NCBI GenBank assembly: GCA_026260175.1
Contig: JAKCWW010001105.1
Coordinates: 2,904-66,903 of the forward strand
DNA length: 64,000 nucleotides
Direction: 5' to 3'
Origin: Reticulitermes lucifugus
Taxonomy: Eukaryota > Arthropoda > Insecta > Blattodea > Rhinotermitidae
How positions within the stretch are numbered: the stretch's first letter is position 1; each line of letters opens with the position of its first letter. A program made the position numbers and the translations under genes. This document shows, in pieces, positions 1-10,806 of the stretch. The notes beneath the pieces are model-generated. The model worked only from the letters and a program-made list of their open reading frames with translations, did no database searches and was not told the DNA's origin.

Positions 1-102
1 AAGAGACAGACATCCATGCCCCCGGCGGGATTCGAACCCACAATCCCAGTAAGCGAACGGCCACAGACCCACGCCTTAGACCGCACGGCCACTGCGATCG
101 GC
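1..102 (-). repeat. SINE-A, tRNA-derived, cut by window edge
   Basis: On the minus strand the copy begins at about 102 with a tRNA-like head. It has an A-box-like TGGCCGTGCGGTCTAAGG and a perfect B box GGTTCGAATCC, followed by the family-specific CCGGGGGCATGG. The head most resembles tRNA-Leu. The rest of the element (body and A-rich tail) lies to the left, outside the window. The same head recurs near 11.0, 32.2, 32.9, 45.8 and 52.6 kb. Confidence 0.85.
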
Positions 103-283
103 ACATAGTTGCTATACCTACTAAATTATCTCAGCTCAATTCCTTTATTTATACTATACCAACTACTATAGTTTGCAACACGCGCGATGAAGCCCTGTAA
201 TACTTTGGTCCAATTGTTTTCATCATATCGGTGTATTAAGCCAATTAGCCTAATTTTCACGTGAATTAAAGGTTTGAGGCATG

Positions 284-370
284 AAGTTCAGCTACATACT
301 ATTCAGAAACTTATTGCCCAAGAAAACACACAGCGTCTCCATTGTAAAGGTCATAGATGTAGGACTAATA
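284..370 (+). repeat. R1 dispersed repeat, partial
   Basis: The segment with CAGCGTCTCCATTGTAAAGG matches the left part of the R1 family. R1 is defined by better copies near 23.0, 24.0 and 36.5 kb. The right part, which normally carries GGTACATATAGTAACCAC, is not recognisable here. The call rests on eye alignment only. Confidence 0.35.
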
Positions 371-1639
371 AAGATATTACGGAAAAATATGCCTAGCAGA
401 TATCACAGCGACAATAAACAGTGGCCAGTTTAGAGCGGAAACACCTCACATAATCTATAAACCTGCTTAAAGAGTGTACAATAACAATCGATATAATACG
501 AGGTTTTCTTTTTTATCGCGGGATTACTGGCCGTAGACCGGACGACATCCTTGCTGTGTAGCTACCGATGACCATAACCCTTCTACAGTGTTCAGACATG
601 CTGTCTTGCGTTAAAAGAATTCTGCGTCTGAATCAGTCACACGCCACACGACGACGGGACGTAAGCGTGACGTAGATATTACAGAAGAACTGGGAGTAAC
701 AGATGTCGGTACAATAATATCTGTGAAGATATCAAAAGAAATAGCTAGAACATCCGTGCAGAACCCCGAACACCGAAACCATATCTTCTGTATAAATATG
801 AACAGAAACTACCTGAGACGTGAGACAGAAAGGCGGAAGTAACAGTTTTAATTGTGTTAACGTCAATATGACAGGAGCTTATTCCTCGACGTTGTAACAA
901 GTCATGCTTGGTGTTTGTCCGAAACTGCTACTACTAGCCACAAGGTGGACAGCACCCGACGACGTAACATGGAGTTCGCTCATCTTCCTTTGCGAAGGTA
1001 GTCAGCCATGCAGGTCAAATGGTAGAGTTTATTTTTCTACTTAGTTTTACTGAATAGTCAGCAAGCACCCATGTAAAATATAGAGTAAAGAAAAGTACCC
1101 CACACGTGACTGACTGGGTTCAAAGGTCTCTAAGAGCATTCCGTTTCCATCTGAAACCCCCCCCTTCCCATGTCATTTTCTTTATTTCTCGTTTATTTTC
1201 TGTAACATACAGAGTCCTGGAGACAGAGAGATAAAAACTGGGGGAAAATTACTAAAAGAAATATTCGTGCACACTAGAAAGGAGAATCATAATGCGGTTG
1301 AAAGCCTTTTATGCCTTTCCATTGCGACTGTCCCTTTTATTCCATGCGATGTCCTTTCGCCGCAGCATTTGTTTCTCTCTCCATCCTGACGAGCTACAAG
1401 CCTACACATTTTTTATCTCATTATAAAAAAGTCGCAACAGTGAACTTAAATAAACGATAAAAAATTCTCCCGTGACAGTATCTTTTGTAACGGGTCAGAG
1501 AAAGTGTTGCGTGGCTCCCCCACCCCATCACCCAGTACCCCTCTTATACACTGTCATACAAAATGAGCAATATTTTAAACGACTGTTTACCTACGGCTTC
1601 AAATCCACCCAAGAGAGAAGAACTGTACTTAGTTCACCC
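371..1639. other. no recognised feature
   Basis: I see no known repeat, RNA gene or coding signal here. There is a short poly-C run near 1,158-1,166. Open frames are all short and have no protein-like composition. Confidence 0.5.
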
Positions 1640-1700
1640 TCAAAACAGTGGTAAACATATGTACCACCTGCATTAAAGTTGAAAATGTGCAATTTTCTAA
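1640..1700 (-). repeat. R1 dispersed repeat, fragment
   Basis: The stretch ATATGTACCACCTGCATTAA is the reverse complement of the conserved right part of R1 (TTAATG..GGTGGTACATAT). This is the only minus-strand copy I found, so R1 is not strictly one-sided. Confidence 0.4.
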
Positions 1701-2151
1701 TGTAGAGTGTTTAGGTATGTTCGCGGTTTTGTGGTCATTTCACCTGTTACGTCCCTTTATTCTCGTGATGGGGGGAGACTACGTCTCTGAGGAACTGTGA
1801 CCTTTAACGGGACCACTGTCCGTCCCCCGGATGACAGATAAGCGAACGCAAAGCACTGGTGGAATGACACTGACAAGGGAATATATCCGTGCTCCAAAGC
1901 GGAGTTTTCCATCGCAAATCCCTTACGGAATTCCCTGAGAGCGAACCCGGGCCCTGTGATGAGAAGCCGGCTTATTATTACGTTCCCATGTTCTCCTCAA
2001 TTAATTATTTACTAATTATGCTATAAATCGTTGTAATATAGTGGAGCTAATGATAGCACCATTAAATAAATCATAGCTACGTACAGAAGATATGTAAGAC
2101 GAATTCTCTTAGTTTTTTATCAAAATGGCGATAAGGAGGGGGCGGCAGAGA

Positions 2152-2188
2152 CTGTGTGTGCGTGCGTGCGAGTGTGTGTGTGTGTGGT
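2152..2188. repeat. (GT)n/(GTGC)n microsatellite
   Basis: A run of GT dinucleotides with interspersed GTGC units is read directly. The surrounding 1.7-2.59 kb shows no other recognised element. Confidence 0.9.
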
Positions 2189-2593
2189 CCGGACAAGTCG
2201 TGGTGGCAGAACCAGTGGTGGGGGGTGTGCTTCATCAAAACCGGATCCTGTCTCATCATCAGTTTAAATATTTTATGCCCGTTAGTCAAAGTTATAATAG
2301 AACTGTTTGACGCATTAGACCTATGTTAAGGGGCTGTTGCTGGAAATGGAAGGGGGTTATGTGTGTGGAGGGGGTTAGATTAGGGATGAAGAGTTTACAG
2401 GGCAAAACGCAGAAGAGCAATATTTGTAGTATGAGAGAACAAACGAATTGGGAAAGATGTCAAACACTGGGCTGTCTAAATCAGAAGGGAGAAGTTACAC
2501 TGTCATAACGACACATCTAATTTTCATACCCAGAAGTCCTACAGGCTTATGACTACAGCTTTATATTTTCTAGATTAAGACAAAGGTAAGGCT

Positions 2594-2900
2594 GAGGCCG
2601 TGGTATGGCTCAGGCAATTAGTCGCCGGCCTCTCACCTCGGAGGCTCGTGTTCGATCCCGGGTCAGTCCATGTGGAATTTGTGGTGGACGAAGTTGTACT
2701 GGGACAGGTTTTCCCCGAGTACTTCGGTTTTCCCCTGTCAGTTTCATTCCACCGGGGCTCCATTACGAGGAAAAACGAAAAAACTAATCATCATCATCAT
2801 CATTATCGTCGTCGTCTTCATCTCAGAGTTGCACAATAAGCCTCAAGGCTGCGGTGCGTCCGTAGCATCTGCTGCGGTGCCCTTCACCACAAAAAGAAAA
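2594..2900 (+). repeat. SINE-B, tRNA-like head, flanked by target duplication
   Basis: The head (2,594-2,660) has an A-box-like TGGCTCAGGC and a B box GTTCGATCCC. It is followed by a body beginning GTCAGTCCATGTGG and containing TGTACTGGGACAGG, then a (CAT)n tract and an A-rich end. The flanks AAGGTAAGGCT (2,583-2,593) and AAAGTAAGGCT (2,900-2,910) look like a target-site duplication with one change. Related bodies occur at 12.4, 19.3 and 54.5 kb. Short open frames here come from the repeat and are not genes. Confidence 0.75.
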
Positions 2901-2910
2901 AAGTAAGGCT

Positions 2911-4080
2911 ACCCCGGTACTTGATTAAGCGTCAGGACATTAAGACATACGGGAGAGTGGCTCTTTCGCTCCACGCATTTTTGTACTCAGTACAGGATTG
3001 AGGTGAGAGAAGAGTTTCACTTCTCGGCCATTTTACCTCCGGGGAAGGCGCCCACGCTTTGGAGACGAGAAATGTCTCGTCCCTTGCTGAAAATCCAATC
3101 CCAATTCCCCCGTCATCCAGCCCTTATCATAGTTACTGTAATGAGTGAGATACCTAAACTCCATTTCTTAGAAATGTAAAGTAACAACTGAATATTTTGC
3201 CTCGTTTGAAAAGATTATTGAAGATGGAATATTAATATTAATATTAATATTAATGACTTAATTAATAATTGAATATACTCTTACGTTTTAATTCAGCGGT
3301 CCATCGCCATTGGTGGACCTTTGGGTTAGCGACACCACTAGACCTATGAATGTGTAGGCCAGCGTTCATATGCTGTGCAGAGTAGGTAGATGCCCTCAGA
3401 TCGCTCAGTCCTCCGTCAAAGGATTCCTAGCCAAACGTCTACAGGATTTAGCTTTCAAGAAACTTCTTTATTGGATCTGATTCGTGAAAGTTGAAGAAGA
3501 AAATTCAAATTTAAAAACAGAATTAACGTGTTTAGGCATAGAAGAAGAGGAAAAAGACAAAGTAGAGGGGGGTAGGTTGGGTTGGGGGTAATAACAAACG
3601 CTCCACTTATTACAGGGAAACTGATAGAATTTTGACGACTCTGAAATCTCCCAAAGCGTGCCCCGTCGTCCTTCTGGAAAGGGTAGGTTAGCTTTGGGAA
3701 ATAAAGATGTTAGGTAATGGAAAGTGGACTGTTTTGCTTACGCAGCAGAGAAAGGAAGTTCAGCATTTTATGGACTTGGGCTGAATTTCTGGTATTTATA
3801 TTGGAAGGGCTGAAATTTCAATAAAGCGAAGCCACCTGGTTCGCGATTTCGCGGGTAAGGGCATCGCGGTTTCTCTTCTTCGAAGAAGAATTATTGTTAT
3901 AACCCTTGTGCATTGTGATGCAGGCCACTCACTCTTTCGCGGCTGAGCTTCTGTAGACGCTTGGTTTAATACACGAAAGACGGAATCTGTCCGCGTGTCA
4001 TTCAATAGCGTGTGATAAGAAATGTATTTCAACTGTACTAGTCACAAATTTTTAGAATTAATTGTTGCCCTCGTGTTTTA
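2911..4080. other. no recognised feature apart from a short AT repeat
   Basis: A perfect (ATTAAT)n microsatellite lies at 3,229-3,254. The segment 2,925-3,110 weakly resembles 45.0-45.1 kb, where both have a CCGGGGAA..G core. I cannot assign either. I see no coding signal. Confidence 0.5.
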
Positions 4081-4088
4081 CTTAGCCT

Positions 4089-4915
4089 ATGCCTGGAAAG
4101 AGAGATAAAGAGCTAAAGGACAAAAAAAACGTTAAGTGAAGTATTTGTTAGAGAAAGTGGAAGTGTTGTTTGGGTTGGGCAGGGAAATTAGCATTGCTGC
4201 TATCGGACGAAATTATGGTGCGAAAAAAAATACGATTTATTTCAGCAAGGAAAATAAAAAGTAAAGAAGGCCAGTGCTCCATCCAGCGAGAAAACTTCTT
4301 GTATAAATCGCCATGACCTTCTTCTCGAAAAGATGGATAGGGAAATTTTTGTGCGCCTGAAAGTGCATCCTCGTATTAGCTAGCAGATTTCCAGATGAAG
4401 GATCCTTGCATAGGACAGATCATGAACTGTAGGAAGTTTTTGACTGTCTTGTTGCTGAGTTAAGTGCGGAGGACTTTGAACATCTGACAGCGCTCAATTA
4501 ACAGGAGATACAGAAGATTCAGACTCCACTGTGAAGAGGCCTCAGAGCTCTGAGGAGAGGCATCCAGATGACTTAGTCGATCATTTCCTTCATGTCTACC
4601 CTTTCATCCATAGGTGACTAAAATTTACGCTCAAGAAGGAAGCAGTCAAGACAACATACAAGGACATATATAAGGAAATGCAAAAGAAGCTAAAGCAGAA
4701 AATTACCTCTTTCTTCACTATAACGGGACGCCTCCGAAGACTATACAAGCTCCAAATTATTCTGTTGTGCTTTGTGGTGGGTCAGCTAACCGTAATTGCC
4801 GGTAAACCTCGTCCGACAACTAGCTTTAAGCTGAGAAAGGGCCAAGACGGCATGTACTTAGGAATAACTATGTACGTGACCCGGCAATGACTTAGCTGGA
4901 TAAGTCGGATGGGCG
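4089..4915 (+). mobile_element. decayed pogo/Tigger-type DNA transposon
   Basis: This is the relic of a DDE transposase gene of the pogo/Tigger group, which cut and paste their own DNA. The frame opens MPGKRDKELKD at 4,089. In a second frame at 4,183-4,245 it reads SIAAIGRNYGAKKNTIYF, the helix-turn-helix typical of the family's N-terminal DNA-binding domain. At 4,692-4,730 it reads KQKITSFFTITG, the lysine-rich tail ending in a short aromatic motif that closes many Tigger proteins. The catalytic core between them is missing: a family member is normally about 450-550 codons, and here only about 270 codons of sequence separate start and tail. Several frame changes and stops are present, so this is not a working gene. 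I could not find its terminal inverted repeats. The 3' part (4,750-4,930) may be untranslated element sequence. Confidence 0.65.
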
Positions 4916-4930
4916 TATAACCTGTTTCCG

Positions 4931-5820
4931 TTGGGATATACACTACAGATATAGTTAGGAGAAACTTACCGCTGAAGAATTCTTTGGAGAAACCTCAAAA
5001 TGCAGGTCCAATAACTACCGACGTGGAAACTACTCTCTGAAATCCGAATACAAGAGTAGGAGGAGTTTGACAGACCTTGGCTCATTGGAAATTTGGGAGT
5101 CGGTCGAGACACACTCGCGTGTTAAGTCGCTTGGACGTTGTGAGTCTTCCAAACGTTTGGCCCGCTTTAGGTTCTCAACAAAACTTAAGTTGAGTGGTTT
5201 TCGCGATTTCGGTTGGAAGTAGTGACACATTGTGATCACACCAGTACTATCCGAATGAAAGCTCTCCACACAATACTGTAAAGGCACTTGTATGTTGTGT
5301 GATAATAAATTACTTTCATCCTTATCACAAATTCAACCCCGGGGAAGTGACTTGTATTCAGGTGTCGTCGAAACAGTCAGTTACACACGTGTGGTGTTCC
5401 CAAGAACAACATTCATTCGAACGTCGTGATTCAGCCCTGGACCACTGAGCGCTGGGATCGACTTTTGAATTCAGCGGGGAAAACTTGCCCCCTTCAACGA
5501 GTTCCGGCGCACCTGAACTGAGACAAGTGGAACCGGTTCATCACGAAGTCTTCATTCTCTCCCTCCACCATGCACCCTATGTTTCGATCACCCTGACAAC
5601 TTTCAGCCAGCAACACGATAGTCATTCCAATTAAAGCCAACACGTATGTTTTTGTGCTAATTAATAGTTAATTTACATATTACCATGCTTTCCTTGTCTA
5701 TGGTTCCCTAACCCCATTTTTCCCGCCAAGTCTTAAATTCGCCCATCACGTTTTCACTTTTCGCAGGACTTTTAAACAACGTAATCCCGCAAACAGTGAG
5801 GCTTTGCTGTAATATACAAT
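4931..5820. other. no recognised feature
   Basis: The sequence is AT/GC mixed with short open frames on both strands. None has recognisable motifs, and I see no repeat match elsewhere in the window. Confidence 0.5.
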
Positions 5821-5825
5821 AATCT

Positions 5826-5995
5826 ACTTTCTATTTCATAGAGAGCACAGTCCGCTTCCATTATAAGGACAAAACTGCTAATGTTGTTTACAAAAATGGT
5901 CGCTGTTTATTTTGAGAATCATATAAACGTACAAATAAGTTATGGAGGCAAAATGCAGTTTGTATTGTTAAAGCTGACGGTACATATAGTTGCAT
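5826..5995 (+). repeat. R1 dispersed repeat
   Basis: The copy has the family order: CATAGAGAGCACAG, CTTCCATTATAAGGACAAA, CTAATGTTGTTT, GGTCGCTGTTTATTTTGAGA, then GACGGTACATATAGTTGC. It aligns by eye along its length with the copies near 23.0 and 36.5 kb. The class of the repeat is unknown. Confidence 0.6.
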
Positions 5996-6035
5996 TTGTG
6001 CTTATGCCGGATTAATGTTAAGTACCTGAAAGTGT

Positions 6036-6282
6036 AGGCGGCTAGGATAGCGTAGTCGGCAGTCCGCGGCTCGTTACAGGCTACACGGTCAACAGTTCGA
6101 AACCCGGTTTGGGCGAGATTTTTCGCAACCGTCAAGACCGACTCCGAGGCCCATCCAGCCCCATCTACGAGGGGTACCGGGGCACTTTCCCGGGTGTAAA
6201 GCGGTCGGGGCGTGGCGTTGACCACCCACACCCTACTAGAACCGAGGTTATGAGTGAATAGAGCTATGTGCCTTCATGGCAA
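6036..6282 (+). repeat. SINE-C, tRNA-like head
   Basis: The head GGCTAGGATAGCGTAGTCGG is followed about 45 bases later by a B-box-like CAGTTCGAAACC. The body carries GAGGCCCATCCAGCC and ends near ACCGAGGTTATGAGTGAATA. The copies at 9.8 and 30.6 kb share the same order of blocks. It is diverged, so it is an old insertion. Confidence 0.6.
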
Positions 6283-6586
6283 ATTACAGAGTGACTTCAC
6301 CTTACATGAAATAGTGTAATGTTCTTTTGAAATAAGAAGGAATGTAAGACAAGGAAGGTGGATAATATTATACTAAACTTGCAGGCACAAGGTAAGATTT
6401 GCTGCATGCTGATTGATGCTAACTTGTTTTCCTCCCCAGAGATGCTGTGTCGTCTCTTTGCAGTCAACAGACCCCACAGTGTCACACTGAGATGGTTCGG
6501 TAGGCACAACTTTGTAATGTCATTACACATTGATGCATTACGTCATACAGTTTGCATGAAGAAGCATCAAGATGTTAGGCGGACGT

Positions 6587-6589
<3 letters not shown>

Positions 6590-6622
<33 letters not shown>
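6590..6622. repeat. (CA)n microsatellite
   Basis: About 16 uninterrupted CA units are read directly. Confidence 0.95.
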
Positions 6623-6624
<2 letters not shown>

Positions 6625-6840
6625 CTCTCTGAGCACTCAATCATAATATATTAAGTCCGTGCACACACATTAAGAATCTGAGTACATACAGGTGCTGGTG
6701 TGGCGTTAAAGAACATTGTCTTCCTTCACAAGCCGACAGTCACTATGCTAATCAATAAATTATCCCCCGTTTTTGAAACCTGAAATATTATTTCCATCGA
6801 CATAATATTTTTTTGGACTTTCTCCATCATCTGATTTCTA

Positions 6841-6994
6841 ATGAAGCACAACGTTTCGGAAGCCGGCTCTGCTTGCGTCTTTAGGCAAGGAAAGCACACA
6901 ATATGGCGGACCTATTAGATAGAACTATTCTCAGTCACTGGGCTCAATGATTGAGAACAGCTCTATCTAAGGCTTCCGAAATGCCTTGCTTCAT
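6841..6994. mobile_element. small foldback MITE-like element
   Basis: The ends are inverted: ATGAAGCACAACGTTTCGG on the left, and the complement of CCGAAATGCCTTGCTTCAT on the right. A second inverted pair lies inside (TTAGATAGAACTATTCTCA against TGAGAACAGCTCTATCTAA). The whole 154 bp can therefore fold on itself. It has no coding capacity. A TA lies at 6,839-6,840 and another at 6,996-6,997, but they do not abut both ends symmetrically, so the superfamily is unclear. Confidence 0.5.
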
Positions 6995-7149
6995 TTAAAG
7001 TATCACACGACAGAAAAGGCCAAAGAAAGAAGATTATATCAGTGAGGCCTAGACCATCGTCAGAGCCCTATTATTTCCATGTTCACAGGAATCCATTACC
7101 GGTCCCAATTCTGAACTAGCTGAAGGAAATTTACAGCATATTTATTTAC

Positions 7150-7330
7150 CATATACAGTCGAAAGTTCTCTGAATAGAGGGCACAGCTGGTCTCCACCTT
7201 AAAGAAAAGGCGGTTAATGTTGTTACGGGAAATAGTCATTGTTTATTCCGAAAAACATACGAAGACATAAATATACTGTGTGAAAGAAATGTACATATTT
7301 AAATCCTATAGCATTTGGTACACAAGTTTC
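7150..7330 (+). repeat. R1 dispersed repeat
   Basis: It holds the R1 blocks GAGGGCACAGCTGGTCTCC, GGTTAATGTTGTTACGGGAA and TCATTGTTTATTCCG in the usual order and spacing. The right end has decayed. Confidence 0.55.
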
Positions 7331-7944
7331 CATTTTGATTTAGAGGCTATAAATAATAAGGTATTATGATCATCTTAGATGTGGGCCGGGATAGCGCATT
7401 CGATATAGCGAATAATTAAATCAGTAATAAGCATACTTGAATAAGCATACCGTAAGCCTTAAAGTGACAAACGGCCTTAGCCAGATGGAAGAAGAAAAAT
7501 GCAAAAGCTGTACTATACTAAAGACGGTAAATTTCACAAGCCAGGCGTAAGTAAAATGACATATTTTGATTAGATAAGTGTTACGGATAATTCCTTCAGG
7601 AATTTCTTCAGTTAATTCGAGACACAGAGTAGGTGTCAGAGATACGAATGAAAGTCGTGTACGGTTTCAGAGACTTATAAAAAGCCTGAAGTGGTTTATG
7701 AAAAGGTATTCTGTGAGCGTAGCCAAGATTCGAAACACCATCCCTAACAACCAAGTTGGTGTGTGAATGTGTTGTGTATGAATAGACCAGCCGCGTGTAA
7801 CCGGGTCTGTCAGGCTAATTCTGTCACCATGGACATGGCGGGGATTGGAGCGGGGAATAAGAAGTACAGGCTGGGATTCATTCATTCATATTGCTGCTGA
7901 GAGGTGTGGGTTGGGAACGATATATGTGGTGAGTGGAGGTGAGG

Positions 7945-8565
7945 TAAGCTCCGCGCTGGAAAGATATTCCACTATTCTGACAGAACCCAACACTTCGGAA
8001 ACATTCCAATGGTCGGATCTGAGCCGACACAACACAAGGCAGACTTTCCTATCGTTTGATCCTTACAAATAATACACAGCCATTCCACTTCTCTGATCTA
8101 GACAATCATCTCTGAGACTTTTTAAGGTATCTGATATAACCAGATACCTTAAAGACATTCAACTGGCTTGATTTGAACAAACACGACACAGTCACTTCAC
8201 TCTTCTAATGTAACGAAATAATTTAGAGACATTCCTCTGGCTTGAAATGAACCCTGAAGACACAGCCATTCCACTACTCTGTTCTAACCAAATACTTTAG
8301 TCATTCTACTGGTTTGAACTAAACACGACACAGAAATTCCACTAGTCTGTTCTAACTAAACACTTTAGTCATTACTGGTTTGAACTAAACACTTACGACA
8401 CAGCCATTCCACTACTCTGTTCTAACCAAATACTTTAGTCATTCTACTGGTTTGAACTAAACACTTACGACACAGCCATTCCAATGCTGTGATCTAACCA
8501 GACATCTTGGGGGCATTCCAGTGGTTCTATCTGAAATAACACAGCTCAGATACTGCGGGTTTAAC
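7945..8565. repeat. minisatellite, 68-72 bp unit
   Basis: The clearest units start with GACACAGCCATTCC at 8,259, 8,327 (variant), 8,397 and 8,469, giving periods of 68, 70 and 72 bp. Each unit runs through TTCTAACCAAATACTTTAGT and TACTGGTTTGAACTAAACAC. Units towards both ends are more diverged. A palindrome, AAGGTATCTG/CAGATACCTT, lies at about 8,124-8,150. Confidence 0.8.
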
Positions 8566-8826
8566 CCAGAGGTCTCAGACTAAAACAGCACGAGTGCCAG
8601 AGGAAGAATATTGGAACTTACGGTGAGTTGCACGTCATTTAAGGGGGCAGTATTTGTATTAAACACCATTATGTATACTTTATATGTTTAATAACAACAT
8701 CAAAGTATATTAGTCATATAATTATTAGACTTAAGCTATTTTTGCATTGTTATCTCTTTGCGGACTGCTGTCATAAGATCACTCCAGGATAGCAAACCTT
8801 TTTGAGCCTTAGGGTTGCGCTAAGAC

Positions 8827-9540
8827 CTAGCTATCTAGCTAATTAACTAAGTAACTAACCTAACTAGGTAGCTAGCTAACTAACTAAATCCATGTAATAG
8901 AGTCCTTCTTGAGAAGCTGACATTTCTTCTATGCAAAATTTCTTTGCATTTTACTCGAAAGTTCATTACCATATTTAGAACAGCCCGCCACGTCGGTAAA
9001 CAATTACCACACGACGCCGCGTAATATCCCAGAAAAGCGCAGATCTGTGCCTATCTTGATTGAAATTAATCAATTCCAAACTCTCTCATTCTGTTTTGTA
9101 AGATCCATTTCAATATTATCCTCCCGGATACGCTTATTCTTAGCAGTTGGGGGGTTTTCCGTCAGGTTTCTACACCAAATCCCTGTACACATTTTTCTTC
9201 TCCCCCATATATGCTACATGCCCCGATCATCTCAAACTCATTAAAATGATCATCCGAATAATATATGATTAGCACAAATCATGAAGCTGCTCGCTGGCAA
9301 TTTTCTCCAGACTTCTGTTACTTTCTCCTTCTTGGGTACAATTAGTTTCCTCAACACCATATTCTCGAATATCCTTAGCCTACGTTCTTCCCTTAGTTTT
9401 GGAGGCCACTATTCACACCCACATAAAATAACAGGCAAAATTACACTTTTGTATATTTCAATCTTCGGACCGGATTTTGTAATTGGAAAAAGGTCAGTCA
9501 GAGGGCCGTATAAAATGAATTGACGGGCTGCATATAGCTC
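8827..9540 (-). mobile_element. LINE-1 3' fragment, minus strand
   Basis: Read on the minus strand, this is the C-terminal part of a non-LTR retrotransposon polymerase. It shows LREERRLRIFENMVLRK at about 9,340-9,400, preceded by a GCE triplet and the VILPVIL block. The product would prime reverse transcription of element RNA at a genomic nick. Only the last part of the protein and the 3' UTR remain, which is 5' truncation as usual for LINEs. The element ends in a (TTAG)n-like tail at 8,827-8,890 on the + strand. Several stops and frame changes are present. An FWD module sits inside it at 8,992-9,044. The family is of the jockey/RTE type; I cannot settle the clade. Confidence 0.8.
8992..9044 (-). 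repeat. FWD module inside LINE-1
   Basis: The minus strand translates as FWDITRRRVVIVYRR over this 53-bp segment. Sequence on each side aligns directly with the other LINE-1 3' ends: GATAGGCACAG upstream and GTGGCGGGCTGTT downstream, adjacent in uninterrupted copies. The segment is therefore extra relative to the family. I recall the same translated string from many insect repeat sequences, but I cannot name the element. Confidence 0.6.
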
Positions 9541-9569
9541 ATGATCCGCGTGATTTTTACCTCTGGTCC

Positions 9570-9650
9570 AATCTAATCTAACAGCTCGGAGACATTTTAC
9601 TGGTATAATCTAAACAAACAACTCGGAGATATTCCATAATATCACCAAGA
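9570..9650. repeat. outlying unit of the 8-kb minisatellite
   Basis: ACAGCTCGGAGACATTTTAC followed by TGGTATAATCTAAACA resembles the diverged units of the 7.9-8.6 kb array. It lies on the far side of the LINE-1 insertion. Confidence 0.35.
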
Positions 9651-9769
9651 ATGTCTCCAAACAAAACTGTTTGGAAATAGCGGGCTTGCTAAAAAGAAGA
9701 AAACAGGAGAGAAAACACAAAGCTTGTATGTGTAAGGTCTAAAACCTAAACACGTCCAATTTAGGGAAC

Positions 9770-10036
9770 CGGGACAGCTCATTCGGTATGGTGACTAGAA
9801 CACAGGCTGGACGTCCAAGGAAACGTGGTTGGGCATCCAGCAGGAACGAAAATTATATCTCTTCTGCTAAGCGTTCAGGCTGCTTCTGGGGCCAAACCAG
9901 CCTCTTACGCAATGGGTAATGGGCAATATCTCCCTGCGAATTAAGCGGCTGGGACGAGAAGTTCACCACTCACACACTTCTAGTACAGAGGTTAAGAAAG
10001 ACTGGAGTGACACCATCATTTCCCTCAGGCCTAGAT
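9770..10036 (+). repeat. SINE-C, tRNA-like head
   Basis: The head GGGACAGCTCATTCGGTATG opens the copy, and the body ends CTTCTAGTACAGAGGTTAAG, matching the 6.0 and 30.6 kb copies. The B-box region is poorly preserved. Confidence 0.55.
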
Positions 10037-10039
10037 GGC

Positions 10040-10632
10040 TTGCTCAGAACAACTCTACCTGTACTTAATCTTTCCATTCTTATTATTTTTCGAAATATAT
10101 TTTAAAAAACTGCATTTGGGATTTGTTGATCTACTAGTATGTGTTAATTTGATTTTAATGGACTTAACTTTAAAATCATACGATTCTACAGGACTCTCAG
10201 ATTATTCATCTTGCGAAGTACCGTGCGTAGTAATGTAGAGCTGTGTTTGAATGTTTCCTTTGTCCACAAACTTATTGGCCTTATTACACTTTCGAAATGA
10301 AGACTCTCTTGCATTAGAGGTAGAATTAATCAGCCGTTTCATTCCATCCATGTATATTGTGTTCGGAAGGGGCGAGACCTCATAAAATTCTCAATAATAG
10401 GCCTACATGTGGCATAGGGGAGAGAACTGTGCAGAATATTTGAACACTTGACTAACCGCAGTCAAGTGGATTGCAGGGCAACTGAGCAATGCGTCCATAC
10501 TCAGCAAAGACAAGATTTACAAGAAAGAAAACATTTCTCTTTCCGTCATACATTACAGCTTGTACCCCCTCTGTTATTGCGATTCCATTTTAGTTCTCTG
10601 TTTCCTTTAATTTTTGCATTTACGTATGAATG
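10040..10632. other. no recognised feature
   Basis: The sequence is AT-rich. Short frames here show no motif, and no repeat match was found elsewhere in the window. Confidence 0.5.
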
Positions 10633-10806
10633 TCTTTCTTTCCATGGCGCAACGGCCCCTAGTGGGCCAGTATCTCCTCATTATCACACTCAGACACACC
10701 AAACTCGGTAGGACTCCTCTGGATTAGTGATCAGTCCGACGCAAATACCTCTACCTGACAACACACAGCACTCACAAGAGACAGACATCCATGCCCCCGG
10801 CGTGAT
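10633..10806 (-). repeat. SINE-A body without its head
   Basis: On the minus strand the A-rich tail (T-rich at 10,633-10,644) and the body are present. The body includes the complement of GGCGCAACGGCCCCTAGTGG and of AGAGACAGACATCCATGCC. The copy stops at CCCCCGGCG, exactly where the tRNA-like head should start. Confidence 0.8.

Noticed and set aside
1-102. tRNA gene on the minus strand
   Set aside because: A and B boxes are present, but the sequence cannot form acceptor and anticodon stems and continues into a SINE body. The same holds for every other tRNA-like head in the window.
8259-8500. CRISPR-like array of regular repeats
   Set aside because: Repeats are head-to-tail without unique spacers. 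This is a eukaryotic minisatellite.
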